Shown here: positions 24,101 to 35,286 of the stretch, in pieces
Numbering within the stretch: the stretch's first letter is position 1
Layout of the letters: the number at the start of each line of letters is the position of its first letter
Source of the DNA: Phascolomyces articulosus
Taxonomy: Eukaryota > Mucoromycota > Mucoromycetes > Mucorales > Lichtheimiaceae
Reading direction: 5' to 3'
Assembly: GCA_025677815.1 (NCBI GenBank)
Contig: JAIXMP010000044.1
Location: forward strand, 186,001-250,000
DNA length: 64,000 nucleotides
Made by a program: the position numbers and the translations under genes
Notes under the pieces: model-generated
Database searches by the model: none
Told to the model about the DNA's origin: nothing
What the model saw: only the letters and a program-made list of their open reading frames with translations

Positions 24101-25495
24101 ACATTCATGGAAGAAAAAGAATAACAACATTCTCCTTATAACTTATTTATGATAGACTCACAACCGAAATAAAAAAAAAATAACGTCTTTATTCTATTTT
24201 TTTTTGGGGGGGGTGTATGGATTTAGACCGTGGTATTCGAAGATTTAGCGCAAGATGCTGTATCACTTTGTAATGAGTCCCTCAAAAATGCTGCAGAAAT
24301 TATTACTACGAAAAAGGTAACATTATATTAGACAACGATCAATAATACCCGACTATATGTGTATATCTATCATTTCGATTAAACAAAAAGAGAAAATTGT
24401 AATTAGTCTCGGCTCGATAGCCAAGTATTTCTTATCAAACACCTTTTGGTACTGAAAGAGCAATTGGCGCCATTTGAAGCCAACTTGGTCCACTCAGGCA
24501 AAGCACTCGACTTCTCACATGTAACAGGTAAGAAAATGGCAGCTACTTAGTAACCAACTTTTATCTCCCACACTAAAAGATGATATGTATTTTTAATTGA
24601 AATTATTATTGAGCTAATATCATTTTATTACTAGACACATTAAACTCGTTTCAACAAAATCGATCTCTTATTTTTAATCCAAACGCTCTTATTGGTCTGG
24701 CTCAAAGAGGAATGCCTCGGGTGGTAGAAATCAGTCTGGATTCTAGACGTGATATTGATCGAGAACTGAAACGAGTATGTGAAGATTTCATTACAGACTG
24801 TGCTCGCGGTGCTGTGGAGCCGTTAGCAAATTTCATGGTGAAGGTAAGAAAAAAAAAAAGCAAAACAGTATATCGCTTCTATTATATATTTAATGCAGTC
24901 TTGACTAATAATTGTTTTATATAATATCATCTCAGATATCAACCGTCCGATCAGTCCATATCGAAACTCGTGATCAATCCCTTACAAAAGGTAAAAATTA
25001 AAAGATAAAAGAATATAATAATATGGCGGGATCATTCGTAAAGTAAAAATAATAATAACAATAATAATAGAATGTTGACTGTATACACCCACTAAAAACC
25101 CAATGTATAAATTTATAAATAGATGTTCAAGATACTGCTAAACAATTCAAAGAATCTGCAGGAGAACGAATACGATTTGTATTAAAGAAACTGCGAGAAT
25201 ATGTAAATGATTATAAAATTGAGCAAATTTTAATGAAACCGATACAGGTAAGAACCGAAAAAAGAGTCGTTATACCAGTCTTTTCTTCTTTTTATAATTT
25301 GAACTGATTTATATAAATCCCTCTATTTAGACCAATATTCTTGAACAGTACAAGGCATTTATTCAAAAAGTAGAAGTTGAATTAAAATTGGAAATTGCCG
25401 AAGAACCTTTAATGTCGGTTGAAGCCATGGCTGTTTGGTTATCACAATTAAAAGATCAGATAGAAGAGGAACCATTAGAACAACAACAATTATAA
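21161..25495 (+). CDS. COG3: conserved oligomeric Golgi complex subunit 3 (Cog3/Sec34)
   Basis: Seventeen exons, 21161-21289, 21393-21694, 21839-22004, 22129-22299, 22399-22536, 22636-22760, 22840-22960, 23045-23136, 23244-23383, 23505-23678, 23834-24084, 24227-24316, 24407-24527, 24635-24843, 24936-24990, 25123-25247 and 25331-25495, give 857 residues (human COG3 has 828). It is a subunit of lobe A of the COG tethering complex for retrograde intra-Golgi traffic. Family signatures include ISLEQWELK near the start, the HFFDWFALMESEMEKDQ helix, LQTACEKLLNEQ, RLAYFNQLEPIAKLFNSP and LVLKEQLAPFEANLV. The N-terminal third is a Sec34 coiled coil. Exon 6 ends at a GTGGGT donor, less typical than the others. 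Exon 3 is placed at the TAG before 21839, which gives the spacing expected for the family. Confidence 0.95.
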
Positions 25496-25937
25496 TAGTA
25501 AACATGGAATAGCTGTACGTTTTTGACATATTATTTAAAAATATAAATGCAGGGCGTTTTTATTATGATATTTGATATATTATTTTGATAGTAATAAAAA
25601 AAGTAATGCTGACGCATCAAGGCGCCGTGGAAGGAGGAGAGGTGAGGAGGTGACAGAGTAAAAGAAAGACCAAGAGAAGAAGGGGGGATGGTTGAAGACT
25701 AAGTAACGCATGTGATGCCTAAAAAAGAATTGGTATTAGGAAGATTACCATACATAAAAAAAGTATCATAACATAAGCAGTAACAAAGAACCAAGCAAAT
25801 CATTTCAAAAAAACACGCATTTCCCCTTTGATTAATTCTTCATCTCTTTTTTCTCTTTTTTATACATTTTACTATTCTTTAACTTGAAAAGTCCTATCAT
25901 TCTTTTCTACTTTATTTTGTTAAATACTTTTTTTAAA

Positions 25938-28900
25938 ATGTCCATCCCTCTTATTCGTTCGAGTTGCTATAGTGGATGGAAAATACCATCGATGCGGATA
26001 ATCAACATTTTTCTCTTAATTTTCATTTTGGATCATTCACATCCCAATGTAATATTTGTACATGCTGCTGGTGATCATGACCCAATACCTGCCTCTTCAC
26101 CAGAATTTTGGGGTCAAATCGTTGCTATCTTTGCGCTTGTCATTTGCAGTGGTATCGTTGCAGGTAACTGAAATTAATATATAGAATAAGCAAACAATCT
26201 ATTGAGATCACATAAAAAAAACCCAACTATTAAAAATGGATTGATAATAATGATAATAATATCGATCACTATTATTGCTCTATCACTCTCCTTTTTATAT
26301 AATAATATTAATATTAGGCCTAACGCTTGGTTTGGTAAATATCAAATGATATTATAACTATAAGGAATACGAAGGATTCTGTGGTTGATGTTGTTATATT
26401 GTTAACTGCACGAATGAAAAAAAAGAGAACATCAAGAAAACTTAAAATATACTATATTTTTTGATAAATCTTTTACTTCTGTCCTCCCTATTCTATCTTA
26501 TATAGATGTCGCAGGATGCAACCAACTTAGCCATCCTTTCTGCAGCTGGTACAGCAAAACAGCAAAAACATGCTGCACGGATAATGCCGATCCGAAAAAA
26601 TGGACATTTATTGTTGACAGCATTATTATTGACCAATACCGTATTAAATGAAACACTTCCTATTCTTTGTGATGGACTATTTGGAAAAGGTAACTATAAT
26701 ATATAAAAAGGATGATACAATTGGGAACTCGAACAAGACGTAAATAAAATAAGAGTAAACAAAAAAAAAAAGGAACCTTGATTTTTTAAGATTGATGACT
26801 GGCCCATTTGATGTTCATATTTGTTACTTTATTTGACAGGATATGTCGCTGTAATCATTTCAACAGCACTTATTGTTCTTTTCTCGGAAATTATACCCCA
26901 GGCTATCTGTTCTCGACATGGACTTGCTATTGGTGCTTTTTTTGCTATTCCAGTTCGAGTTCTCATAGGATTTTGGTATATTCTTGCTTGGCCTATGGCA
27001 AAGTTATTGGATACCATATTAGGAAAACACAGTGGTATCTTATACGGTATTGCAGGTAAGATGTTTATTATAGTATCCATGGAAATTGAGATGCGTAGAA
27101 TAAATATAGGAGATGCATAAAGTAGGGAAAAGTGAGAGAGGCTAATTGTGATTGATCAACCAAAGAAAAATACAATCATATATAACTAATAAAAGTTGAC
27201 TCGTTTTCCTTTGTCTATATTTATTAGAATTGCGAGAATTGATCAATCTTCATAGTGAAGAGCCATTATCATCTAATACTCTGGGTGGTGATAGTGATGA
27301 TCATCATCACTCAGGTCCGTTAAAAAAAAGTACCGTTGAAATACTACGCAATACTTTAGATCTATCTTTGTACTCGGCAGGCGATCTTGTGAATCAGACT
27401 CGGCAACCATTTATGCTTCATATTGATACACAGTTAGACAAAGAGATGATGAATACCATTTTGAAAAGTGAGTGCACAACTATTCCTGTGTATAAGTATA
27501 GAAATTTGAATGATACGGATCATGATGCTATTCACGGCGAATCGCATCGAATCATCCTAGGTGTTCTTAAGATTAAGGTTCGTCATACTATAAATTAATC
27601 ATATACTAATAATGATAACAATAATAATAATAATAACAATAGTATAGAAACTATTAATATTGTTGTTACTATTGTTATTATTATTACAATTGTGGTTATT
27701 TTTCTCTTCTCCTTTCAAAAATCTCACCATAAATTAGCAATTCAACTGGGGGAGGTGAAGCAAAAAAAAAAAAAAAAAAAAAAAAAACAAGGAGGGAACT
27801 TTAATTAATTATATAAAAGAAAGTGGAAAAATACACCATCTTTGGCTTTTTTTATACGTACATCATGATTTAACTTTATATTGTTATTATTATTATTTAT
27901 ATATATAGTCTCTTTCGAGATTGGACCCTGCGGATAGAACACCTTTAAGTAAAATAGCTTTGGAACCTGTACTGCAATTGCCTGCAACGACCCCAGCTAC
28001 TATGCTTTTACAAATGCTTGAAAATGATAACAGTAAGTTAATTATTATTTGTTGTTTTTGGTGATTTAGGGAGTAGATCATTGATTAAGTCCTACATAAA
28101 AAGAACTTAATCCAAAAGTAACAAAAATTTTTTATTTATACGTGGCTTTAGACCGAATGGCTGAGGTTTATATGTCAAGGGGACCACCCACTGTATCATC
28201 AACTATCACCGGAGTCGAAGAAGCAGCGATAGTTCCTAAGTCATTCAACTATTCAATCCATAAGGAAGAACAAGAGTCAGAGCGTAATAATAATATCAAC
28301 ATGGATGATCAAGTCTCGCCTCATCAACAAATCCATAGGAATGAAGATGATACAAGATCAAAAAGGAGTCCTATGTCAGGTTGCATCACCCGCATTTTTC
28401 GGCATCACAAACGGCCTGACGACGATCCTAGTTATAATAACAGTAATGTTAGGGGAACAAAAGACGTTCAACATAGAACAATTGATGAAAAGCAGCAAGT
28501 GTCTGCTTTAAGCGATACTTCATCCACCCAATCTTCTTCATCCTCTTCTTATTCAGAATCCCATTCTCCATATGTGCAGGACACATTTGTACTTGGGATG
28601 ATTACATTTGAAGAAGTGCTCGTTCGCTTGATTAGAGCAGAAGTTATTAATATTCAGCCTCATCATCACAAGCAAGAGGATCCGACTCAGTTGACCAATG
28701 TATTAATACACACAAAAGAAAATAACTACGACGATGACCGTGGTAATAAACACTATGTCATTAATGGAGAAGATGCTAGAATGATCCAGCAACATCAATT
28801 TAACCACTGTCGTCATGAGACTACGCACACGTTCGACCATAGTATTACATCAATAAAAGAGCCACAACAACAATCATGGATTAATCAACGTCCTTGTCAG

Positions 28901-29032
28901 TCAACAACGGATATTCATAAAAAAGTTAAAAAAGTAAAAGAAGATAGAACAGAAAACTGTAGTAATAGTAGCAGTAGTAGCACCACAGAATCCACTGTAA
29001 TTTCAAAACCAAATTCTATTAGTGAATTATAG
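25938..29032 (+). CDS. MAM3: CNNM/Mam3-type transmembrane protein (DUF21 plus CBS pair)
   Basis: Seven exons, 25938-26163, 26318-26334, 26506-26689, 26840-27055, 27228-27577, 27909-28032 and 28152-29032, encode 665 residues. The family (yeast Mam3, animal CNNM) sits in vacuolar or plasma membranes and acts in Mg2+/Mn2+ homeostasis. A hydrophobic N-terminal signal is followed by a DUF21 core. This has WGQIVAIFALVICSGIVAGL, then TLGLMSQDATNLAIL, FSEIIPQAICSRHGL and further membrane helices. The cytosolic part has a CBS pair. The second CBS is split between RMAEVYMSRGPP and LGMITFEEVLVRLIRAEVI by about 125 low-complexity residues. The His/Ser-rich tail is disordered. Exon 2 is a 17-nt microexon. 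The upstream in-frame TTG at 25884 is not the start. The gene is convergent with the F-box pseudogene (193 bp between stops). Confidence 0.9.
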
Positions 29033-29225
29033 TATTTTTTACGCATTACCCTTTATAAACTGTTTTTATGGTTGTTGTATTTGTTTTTTATATTTTTCCA
29101 GTCGTTTCCAGCCTTGTATACATTACTAGTATAATACACTATGTTATATATGCAATATGGAAAAAAAAGTAGCAAGAAAAATTATTGCAATGTATCCAAC
29201 TATTTATTTGAAAAGCCCAATATTT

Positions 29226-31347
29226 TTATATTATTTTGGTTCTAATCTCCCACATTGAAACATGTGTTTCACCTCTAAAATCAATAGTTTTTGCTGAATA
29301 TTTATCAAGTAACTGTTTCTCATTTTTGATTGTTGCAATGATGGTATTGGAGGGATCCTTGGCGCATCGAATAACTATGCACTTTAAACTTGAAGTTTTA
29401 TATAGCATATCAAGAAACCCTTGTCGATTCACGAGTACAGAAAGCACATTCCGGGGTGTTTCGTTCATTGCCTGGCGAAAAAAGGAGGTCGTGGCTGTAC
29501 CTGCATTGAAATGAATATCCTTTAATAACGGCAAATCACTAAGCGAGCAGAGAAATGGTTGAGGTAAATAACAGACACCGTACAATGTCAACGATTCAAT
29601 ACACGTTCTACCCAATAATTCACCAAATAGACATCGATCATCTTCCTTGTTGTATAAATGCCTATTACTATCGATCACAGCTCTGATATGCTTGATTGTA
29701 CGAATAAGAGTCAAGGCTAACAAAAATGTGCATGTAATGTTGGGTACAGCGGGCCCTAATAGGATTGTTTCAATGACTGATCCACGTTCGACTAGTTTTT
29801 GAAAAGTCGTATTGGATCATCTGTATCTCCTTCAAACACCAAATTGAATCTAGCAAGTTCCAAATACTTGAAGCTTTTCAAGGATAGGAGGAGACTTGAA
29901 AAGTCGAGATCCATGTGGTATCTGTTGCATATGGCGAGAGCTTCCAACGATGGGCATTGCTGGATCATGGTCAATAGTGATCCACTTTGATTATATGGAA
30001 TATTATCCAGAACCAGCGAACGTAAATTAGGTGCAGAGAATGAGTAAAACACAGGCGTCCAGTTTTTATTGGGTGGAATCGAATCAATGTCGTTGCTGCT
30101 ATTATCCCCTGCCGTCATAGAGTCATATTGCTTTTTCCCAAGAACAAAATGTTTGATGTTTGGTGCATTTCGTAAAAGAATTGGTGCAATTTTATCGGGT
30201 CCTGTTTTGTCCGCATTAGACATTAAAAGACATTGGAGATCATTCCTCTCTCCTATCCCACAACTTTTGACTTCCTTTGCTGCTATCGTTCTTATCATTT
30301 CCTCCGTAGGCATCAAAAAATATCCTTGTCGTATTTGGATTGGTCCATATATTCTATCATTATCAATATCTAAATATTTGAGTTTCGGACAAAAGACATA
30401 AAGTCCATCAAGATCAACTTTCTGGCTCATAAGACCCGAAATGGTAAACATAATGGTCATAACATGCTCTTTGGGTTTCATATGCAAGGTATTCAAGATG
30501 AGGGCACTTCTGTAATATAGAGTATAAACGATTTTTTGACAAAGGAGTGTATTGAAGGTTTAATTCAACTATGTTAGATAGCAGTGATATGTTGTATGGG
30601 TAATGGTAGTTATCTCTTTTGTGGAGGTAATCATCGTCGTCATTGTGATATCCAATAAAGAAACGAGGTTCCTTGAAATATAATTCGTTCATAGTATAAG
30701 CGTACGGCAAAGGAGAATTGAAAGCAAAAAATTTCAATTTAGGACATAAACTCATGATGGTGATAAAGGGCATATTGGAATAATGGTCGTATACTTTGAT
30801 TTTAATAACATGTTTTGACAATTTCCGTATAAAGGTAGATACTTTTCGTGCTTGGATGAAGCACAAAACGAAAACTCTGATATAAAGATATATATATATA
30901 TATTCAACATATAATTTATATAAATAAAAGAAAATAAAACATTATTATTAATATTATTAATATTACCTAAATACTGAAGGTGATCACATCTGTGATCAAT
31001 CAGTTTTTGCATTATCGAAAAAAGCTCATTTTCTCTTCGAAAATAATGAAACTTGATCTTTTTGTCATGATGTCCAATAAACTGTAACCATACGTCCTTT
31101 TTGACAAGTTTGCGATATCCACAGAGAGTAATTTGGACCATGTATCTTGTGTATAGATAGGAATAGCCGCGTACCATCCTTTGCATATTCGCATAAAGCG
31201 CAAGCAATCAGTTTTTGTCAAATACGAAAATATATTGGTCAATATATCAAACGGCAGAGAGTTGAAAACCTCAATATTTATACTGTTTGTCACCATTGCC
31301 GTCGTTCTTGTGTGATTTGGTTCTGAAATATCAGAGATGGTTGTCAT
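29226..31347 (-). pseudogene. F-box/leucine-rich-repeat protein, broken by three frame shifts
   Basis: The ATG at 31347 leads into an F-box (SLPFDILTNIFSYLTKTD followed by CLRFMRICKGWYAAIP). LRR-like blocks follow, such as IMSLCPKLKFFAF, ILQKCPHLEYL, YVFCPKLKYLDI and MIQQCPSLEALAI, down to a stop at 29226. One intron joins 30967 to 30874. The reading frame must change three times. The first break is at the 5-base A/T run at 31098-31102, the second near 30485-30510, and the third at the 5-base run at 29796-29800. At the first and third the frame would continue if the run were one base longer. Such F-box/LRR proteins would be SCF substrate adaptors. The three lesions in one gene, against intact frames in nearly all others, favour a pseudogene. 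Homopolymer sequencing error is the alternative. Confidence 0.7.
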
Positions 31348-31643
31348 GATTGTATAATAAAAATGAACACAAAAAAAAAGAGAAAGAAAACTCTGTCCTT
31401 ATTTTTAATGTGAATGCTTCAGCCATTATCGTGTAACAGTTAACATATGAAAAATTGCTTTATTGCAAGTGAATGAATTAAAAATATGATAGTTGTATAT
31501 AATGATGTAATGCGTTGTAGTAGGAATTATTTGGATAATAATGATGGTAATAAATATACTTTTGACAAAAGCACACAATATTAATAATAATGGTAGTTGC
31601 TGGCAATAGCATTGATAACAATAATAAAAAATAATGATACTGA

Positions 31644-32025
31644 TTATTTTTTATCCGAGTATGACTTTCTTGTGGTTTGGAGATACATTTGTGAAGAAAA
31701 CCAATAGGACGAAAACATTTGACCAATAACAGCCAAATCACTATTTTCTTTGTTCACTTCCTATAGTAATTCAATTAATGAGATTCTTTTTTTTTGGGGG
31801 GGGAGGGTATAGTTGTAAACCAATTACCTCCATTCTTTCATTAAGATTATCAACAGCTTCACTGAGTCTTGTCTTTATTTACAGAAAAGAAAGTACGATT
31901 GTGTTTATAAGAAATATAATTACACAAAAATAAAGACATTTTAATAAAACTTATATTAGCATTACCACATTTTGAACAATTCTTCCAAGTAAGGCATTCT
32001 GTGCCTGTTCATACGGATTCTCCAT
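31644..32025 (-). CDS. DAD4: DASH/Dam1 complex subunit Dad4
   Basis: Three exons, 31966-32025, 31828-31872 and 31644-31760, give 73 residues, matching the 72 of yeast Dad4. The DASH ring couples kinetochores to microtubule plus ends. The N-terminus MENPYEQAQNALLGRIVQNV is the family signature. It is followed by a heptad-like helix (LSEAVDNLNERMEEVN) and a C-terminal part, LAVIGQMFSSYWFSSQMYL. All junctions are GT-AG and in phase. No single exon is long enough to be noticed alone. A perfect 22-bp palindrome lies 68 bp upstream of the ATG, and GACGCGC, similar to an MCB cell-cycle box, lies near 32060. Confidence 0.92.
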
Positions 32026-32092
32026 GGTTTTTTGGTAAAAAAAATGGATGTGATGGATTACGACGCGCTTATTTAAAAAAAATTAGAGGCCG

Positions 32093-32114
32093 CTCCAGGT
32101 TATATAACCTGGAG
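32093..32114. promoter_or_regulatory. perfect 22-bp palindrome upstream of DAD4
   Basis: The half-site CTCCAGGTTAT is followed directly by its exact reverse complement ATAACCTGGAG. A perfect 22-bp palindrome with no spacer is unexpected by chance. It lies 68 bp upstream of the DAD4 ATG, so a dimeric transcription-factor site or short hairpin is possible. Its core AGGTTAT is also the end of the MITE at 20041-20400, so a footprint of that repeat family is an alternative. Confidence 0.45.
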
Positions 32115-33133
32115 GATAGTATACAACTAAAATTTAGAACTAATTTTATCGGTAGTATTGCATGATAGGTAATTTTTATTGCAGATGAAAAGAACAAGGT
32201 ATTAGATCCATATTTCTTCCTCCGAATGCTCAGCATTTGAAAAAGTCATAAATGAAGAAATCAGTATCGTAAAAAATGAGCCTTCTCTGTTTAAACGGGA
32301 ATCATTACGGACACCAAGATTTTATCTTCATATTAGCATTGCAGTCAGTCGAGATTTCAATATCCAATCATATTCCATTCCTTACGAACACCAACCCCAA
32401 TTTTTTATTTTCTTGTTTTGGTAATAAAGTTTTGTACAAAAACTCTTTTATTATGTATCTTTTTTTTTCAAGCAAGTTTATATTAACTTTACGTTAGTCA
32501 TAGTATCTACAACTAGGATATACCCACAGTAGTATTCATAGGTTATTTCTATAATTATATAATTATCAATAAGCGCAACTGTTACTGTCTTCACCACAAC
32601 AGTTTCTTTTTCATGGCATAATAAAAACTATGGAAACATAAGCTTGCATAAATTCAAAGAAATATGTAACAAAGCTCTAAATTTTGTATATCTGGGTTTC
32701 TTTTCATTGACAAGTCATCAACACATTGGCATAAATGAATTAAAGTTATATGGGAATCTGAGTTTATGAGTTATAATAAAGAAAATATGTTCAAATGTAT
32801 GTGAAGGAGAAAGAGTGTTAACAATTTTTGATAAAGAGAATGTGTTAAATTGTATATATGAGAGTAAGATAGTATTAAAAAAATATGGGATTACTTTAAT
32901 TTTGTAACTCTTGTGAGGATGTAATTGATCTCCATGCTTTGTCGAAACTGTTTGCGTGCGCCTTATCGGTTGCAGCTACTTATAAGGTTCATAAGATCAA
33001 TTGTAACTCGCTTTGAACAACATTTTTAGTACTCATGGCATGTTAGTCAAAACAAAAAGATCAAAATATAGAACTACAAACCTTGTATTGAAGAAAACAA
33101 TTGTAAAGAGAAATAAGCTTTTCTGAAGCAAGA
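32115..33133. other. intergenic, no gene seen
   Basis: About 1 kb of AT-rich sequence between DAD4 and the 3' end of the transposon-split orphan gene. The frame at 32276-32497 is short and without domains. Confidence 0.45.
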
Positions 33134-34714
33134 TTATCGGATATGTATAATGCTTGGGTGGGTCGGCTTGTAATGGTAAAAGTTGTAATCAAGGGTTTTC
33201 ATTATCAAAATATCAGCCTCATTTCCTATATACAATATATATATATATATGAGTGGAATTTTAGAATGTATTTCCGCCGTTATTATGGAATGAATAACAT
33301 ACCAGCACCTTGTAATAAAGCAAGTTCAGTCTTCAAGTGGTACTTCTTCAAACTGCTGATCAATGCATTTCCTTCCAATAACAACTTTACATGATCACTT
33401 CTTAACTTGCCAAGATTCGAGTTTTTAGCAAATTCAGCGACAAACAAATCGTATTTTTTCTCTTTAGTATTGAAGTTGACACGTAAATCGACTTTATAAT
33501 ACCTGCCATCACCTACGCTCCGAAGCACTGATTCTTCCCTATAGCAAAACTGGGTATTATTAAATGGCTCAGGAATAAATAAATAATATCAACCAAATCT
33601 TACCAAGTCAATTTTAATTTTCGGCAGCCATCAAAGCCCGCTCTTATTTCACCCAATTTTGTACATGATTTTTATAAGAGCGGAAATTTTACCTTTGCCA
33701 GTGTTTTTTTTTGACAACCTTTCTGTCATTTCGAAATGTTCAACATGGAGTTGGTAAGCTAATCATAACGAAGCTAGTAAATACATTCAATAGATGTTAT
33801 TTTCATTGTAGAAGCCAGAGGATGTAAAAAAAAATCATACATTTAGAAGAATAAAAAGAAAATGGAAATTTATTTCAAAACCAGTTGGGGTGAAATAAGG
33901 GCATCCGTCATCAAATAACGCGAAAAGAAAGGGTGCCCATAATCGTACAACATAATCATTTTCAGTTAACTTCTTTTTCTTTTGATCATCGAATAATTCA
34001 GGGTGACGTTCAACAATTTCAAACCTGTAACGATAAAAGTGAGTATAGTGTATAGACTGATTCATAAATCTCCTCTTACATTTTATGTGTAAAGCAGTTG
34101 AAGTTACGGTTATCTCTAGTTATCATCGTTCGCTTGTAGAGAGTTCTTGCTTGATCAATGCCATGATCTATATTTCTTCCTGCAATCTATGTAAGTTGTC
34201 TGTTAATATTTATATTTATACTTCTCAGTCATATAGCATTAAAAAATTCCTCAGTGTTATTACCTTCGACGTTTGTTTAATTATGTCCATCATCTCGTCG
34301 CTCACATTTAATTCTTCATTTTTAACAAGCCATTTCTTCTTGAGGTTATTCCATTGCGCTTTCTCAAAAATCTTTTTCTGGCCTTTGCCACTACAATCAA
34401 TGAGGTTAAGGATGTTGTTTTGCGCAAGTCAAAAAGAAGAAAATAATAATCGTAAGTAGTAATCTAACAAAGAATGTGTTACAGCAACTTACAAAATAGG
34501 ATTTTCCAAATCTTTTACAGATGGTTGATGGTCAGTTTGGTCGTTGATATATTTCCTTGTGTACTTCTTTAATACATTGCCAAGTGATTCGTCTGTCCAA
34601 TCTACTACGACTTCATCTTCACTAGCATCATCTAAAAGCTATAAAAGTTTTTATTTACTAAGTATCACACAACCTGGGCTAGTTCGATTAATTTTTTTTG
34701 AACGTACTTGCATA

Positions 34715-35286
34715 CAGTACCCGCTCGCTAAACAGGTAAAATCTCTCAATTATTTTTTATATACATGGTAAAATATCGGTGACTCGTTAAACCAGTAATT
34801 GGTAGGCTGGTCCAAATATTTACTGGTGCTATAAAATATATTATTTTTAGGTATTTTTATGTAGTTAGCAAGTATTCTACGTACCTCTGGAAGTGCAGGC
34901 TTTCGAAGCATTTTAGAATCAAGATTGTGCTCTGTCCTGTCTGCCCATAAGTTCTTTAATATGTCGCTGATAGTCTACTGACCAGGAACCTTTCCCATTT
35001 GAACTCGCCTTTTGCCCATTTGGCAAGTTCGGATTGAGTAATCTTTAAATCTTTTTCTTAATACAAATAGCAAGCTTTTACCGATCTGTCAATGAACTTT
35101 TTTTGCCCATATCGATGAAAATAAAAGATAATGAAATAAAATAAGAATATCATTATTTACAATAAGCATTTTCGATCCTTGTATATTGTGCAACCTATTC
35201 AACGGGGTTTCAAAAGTTAATCGGTATTCGCTAAACCGGTAGAGTTCCTGACATATTTTGAGTACCGGTTTAGCGAGCGGGTACTG
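34715..35286 (-). mobile_element. 572-bp pogo/Tigger-like (Tc1-mariner superfamily) deletion derivative
   Basis: Both ends carry the same terminal inverted repeat. The left end reads CAGTACCCGCTCGCTAAAC and the right end is its reverse complement; the first 24 bases match at 23. Both ends are flanked by TA (34713-34714 and 35287-35288), the target duplication of this superfamily. Subterminal copies of a CGCTAAACCGGTA-like word occur near 35227 and, diverged, near 34783. Inside lies only the N-terminal helix-turn-helix part of a transposase on the minus strand; the DDE catalytic domain is absent. It lies inside exon 1 of the orphan gene. Confidence 0.8.
34885..35110 (-). pseudogene. transposase N-terminal HTH (CENP-B/psq type) remnant
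   Basis: The reading starts MGKKSSLTD at 35110, typical of pogo/Tigger transposases. It continues in pieces: TQSELAKWAKGEFKWE, then, in another frame, TISDILKNLWADRTEHNL and MLRKPALPE. At least one in-frame TAA, one base loss in a GAAAGG tract and a TAG before TISDILKN break it. The spacing of LxxWA and TISxIL helices is that of the CENP-B type HTH that binds the terminal repeats. No catalytic domain follows. Confidence 0.65.

Noticed and set aside
25884..25937. TTG-initiated extension of the CNNM gene
   Set aside because: The ATG at 25938 starts a normal signal-anchor sequence; no evidence supports a TTG start.
30752..31207. Separate 151-codon frame inside the F-box region
   Set aside because: It is the shifted frame of the broken F-box/LRR gene continued through its intron, not another gene.
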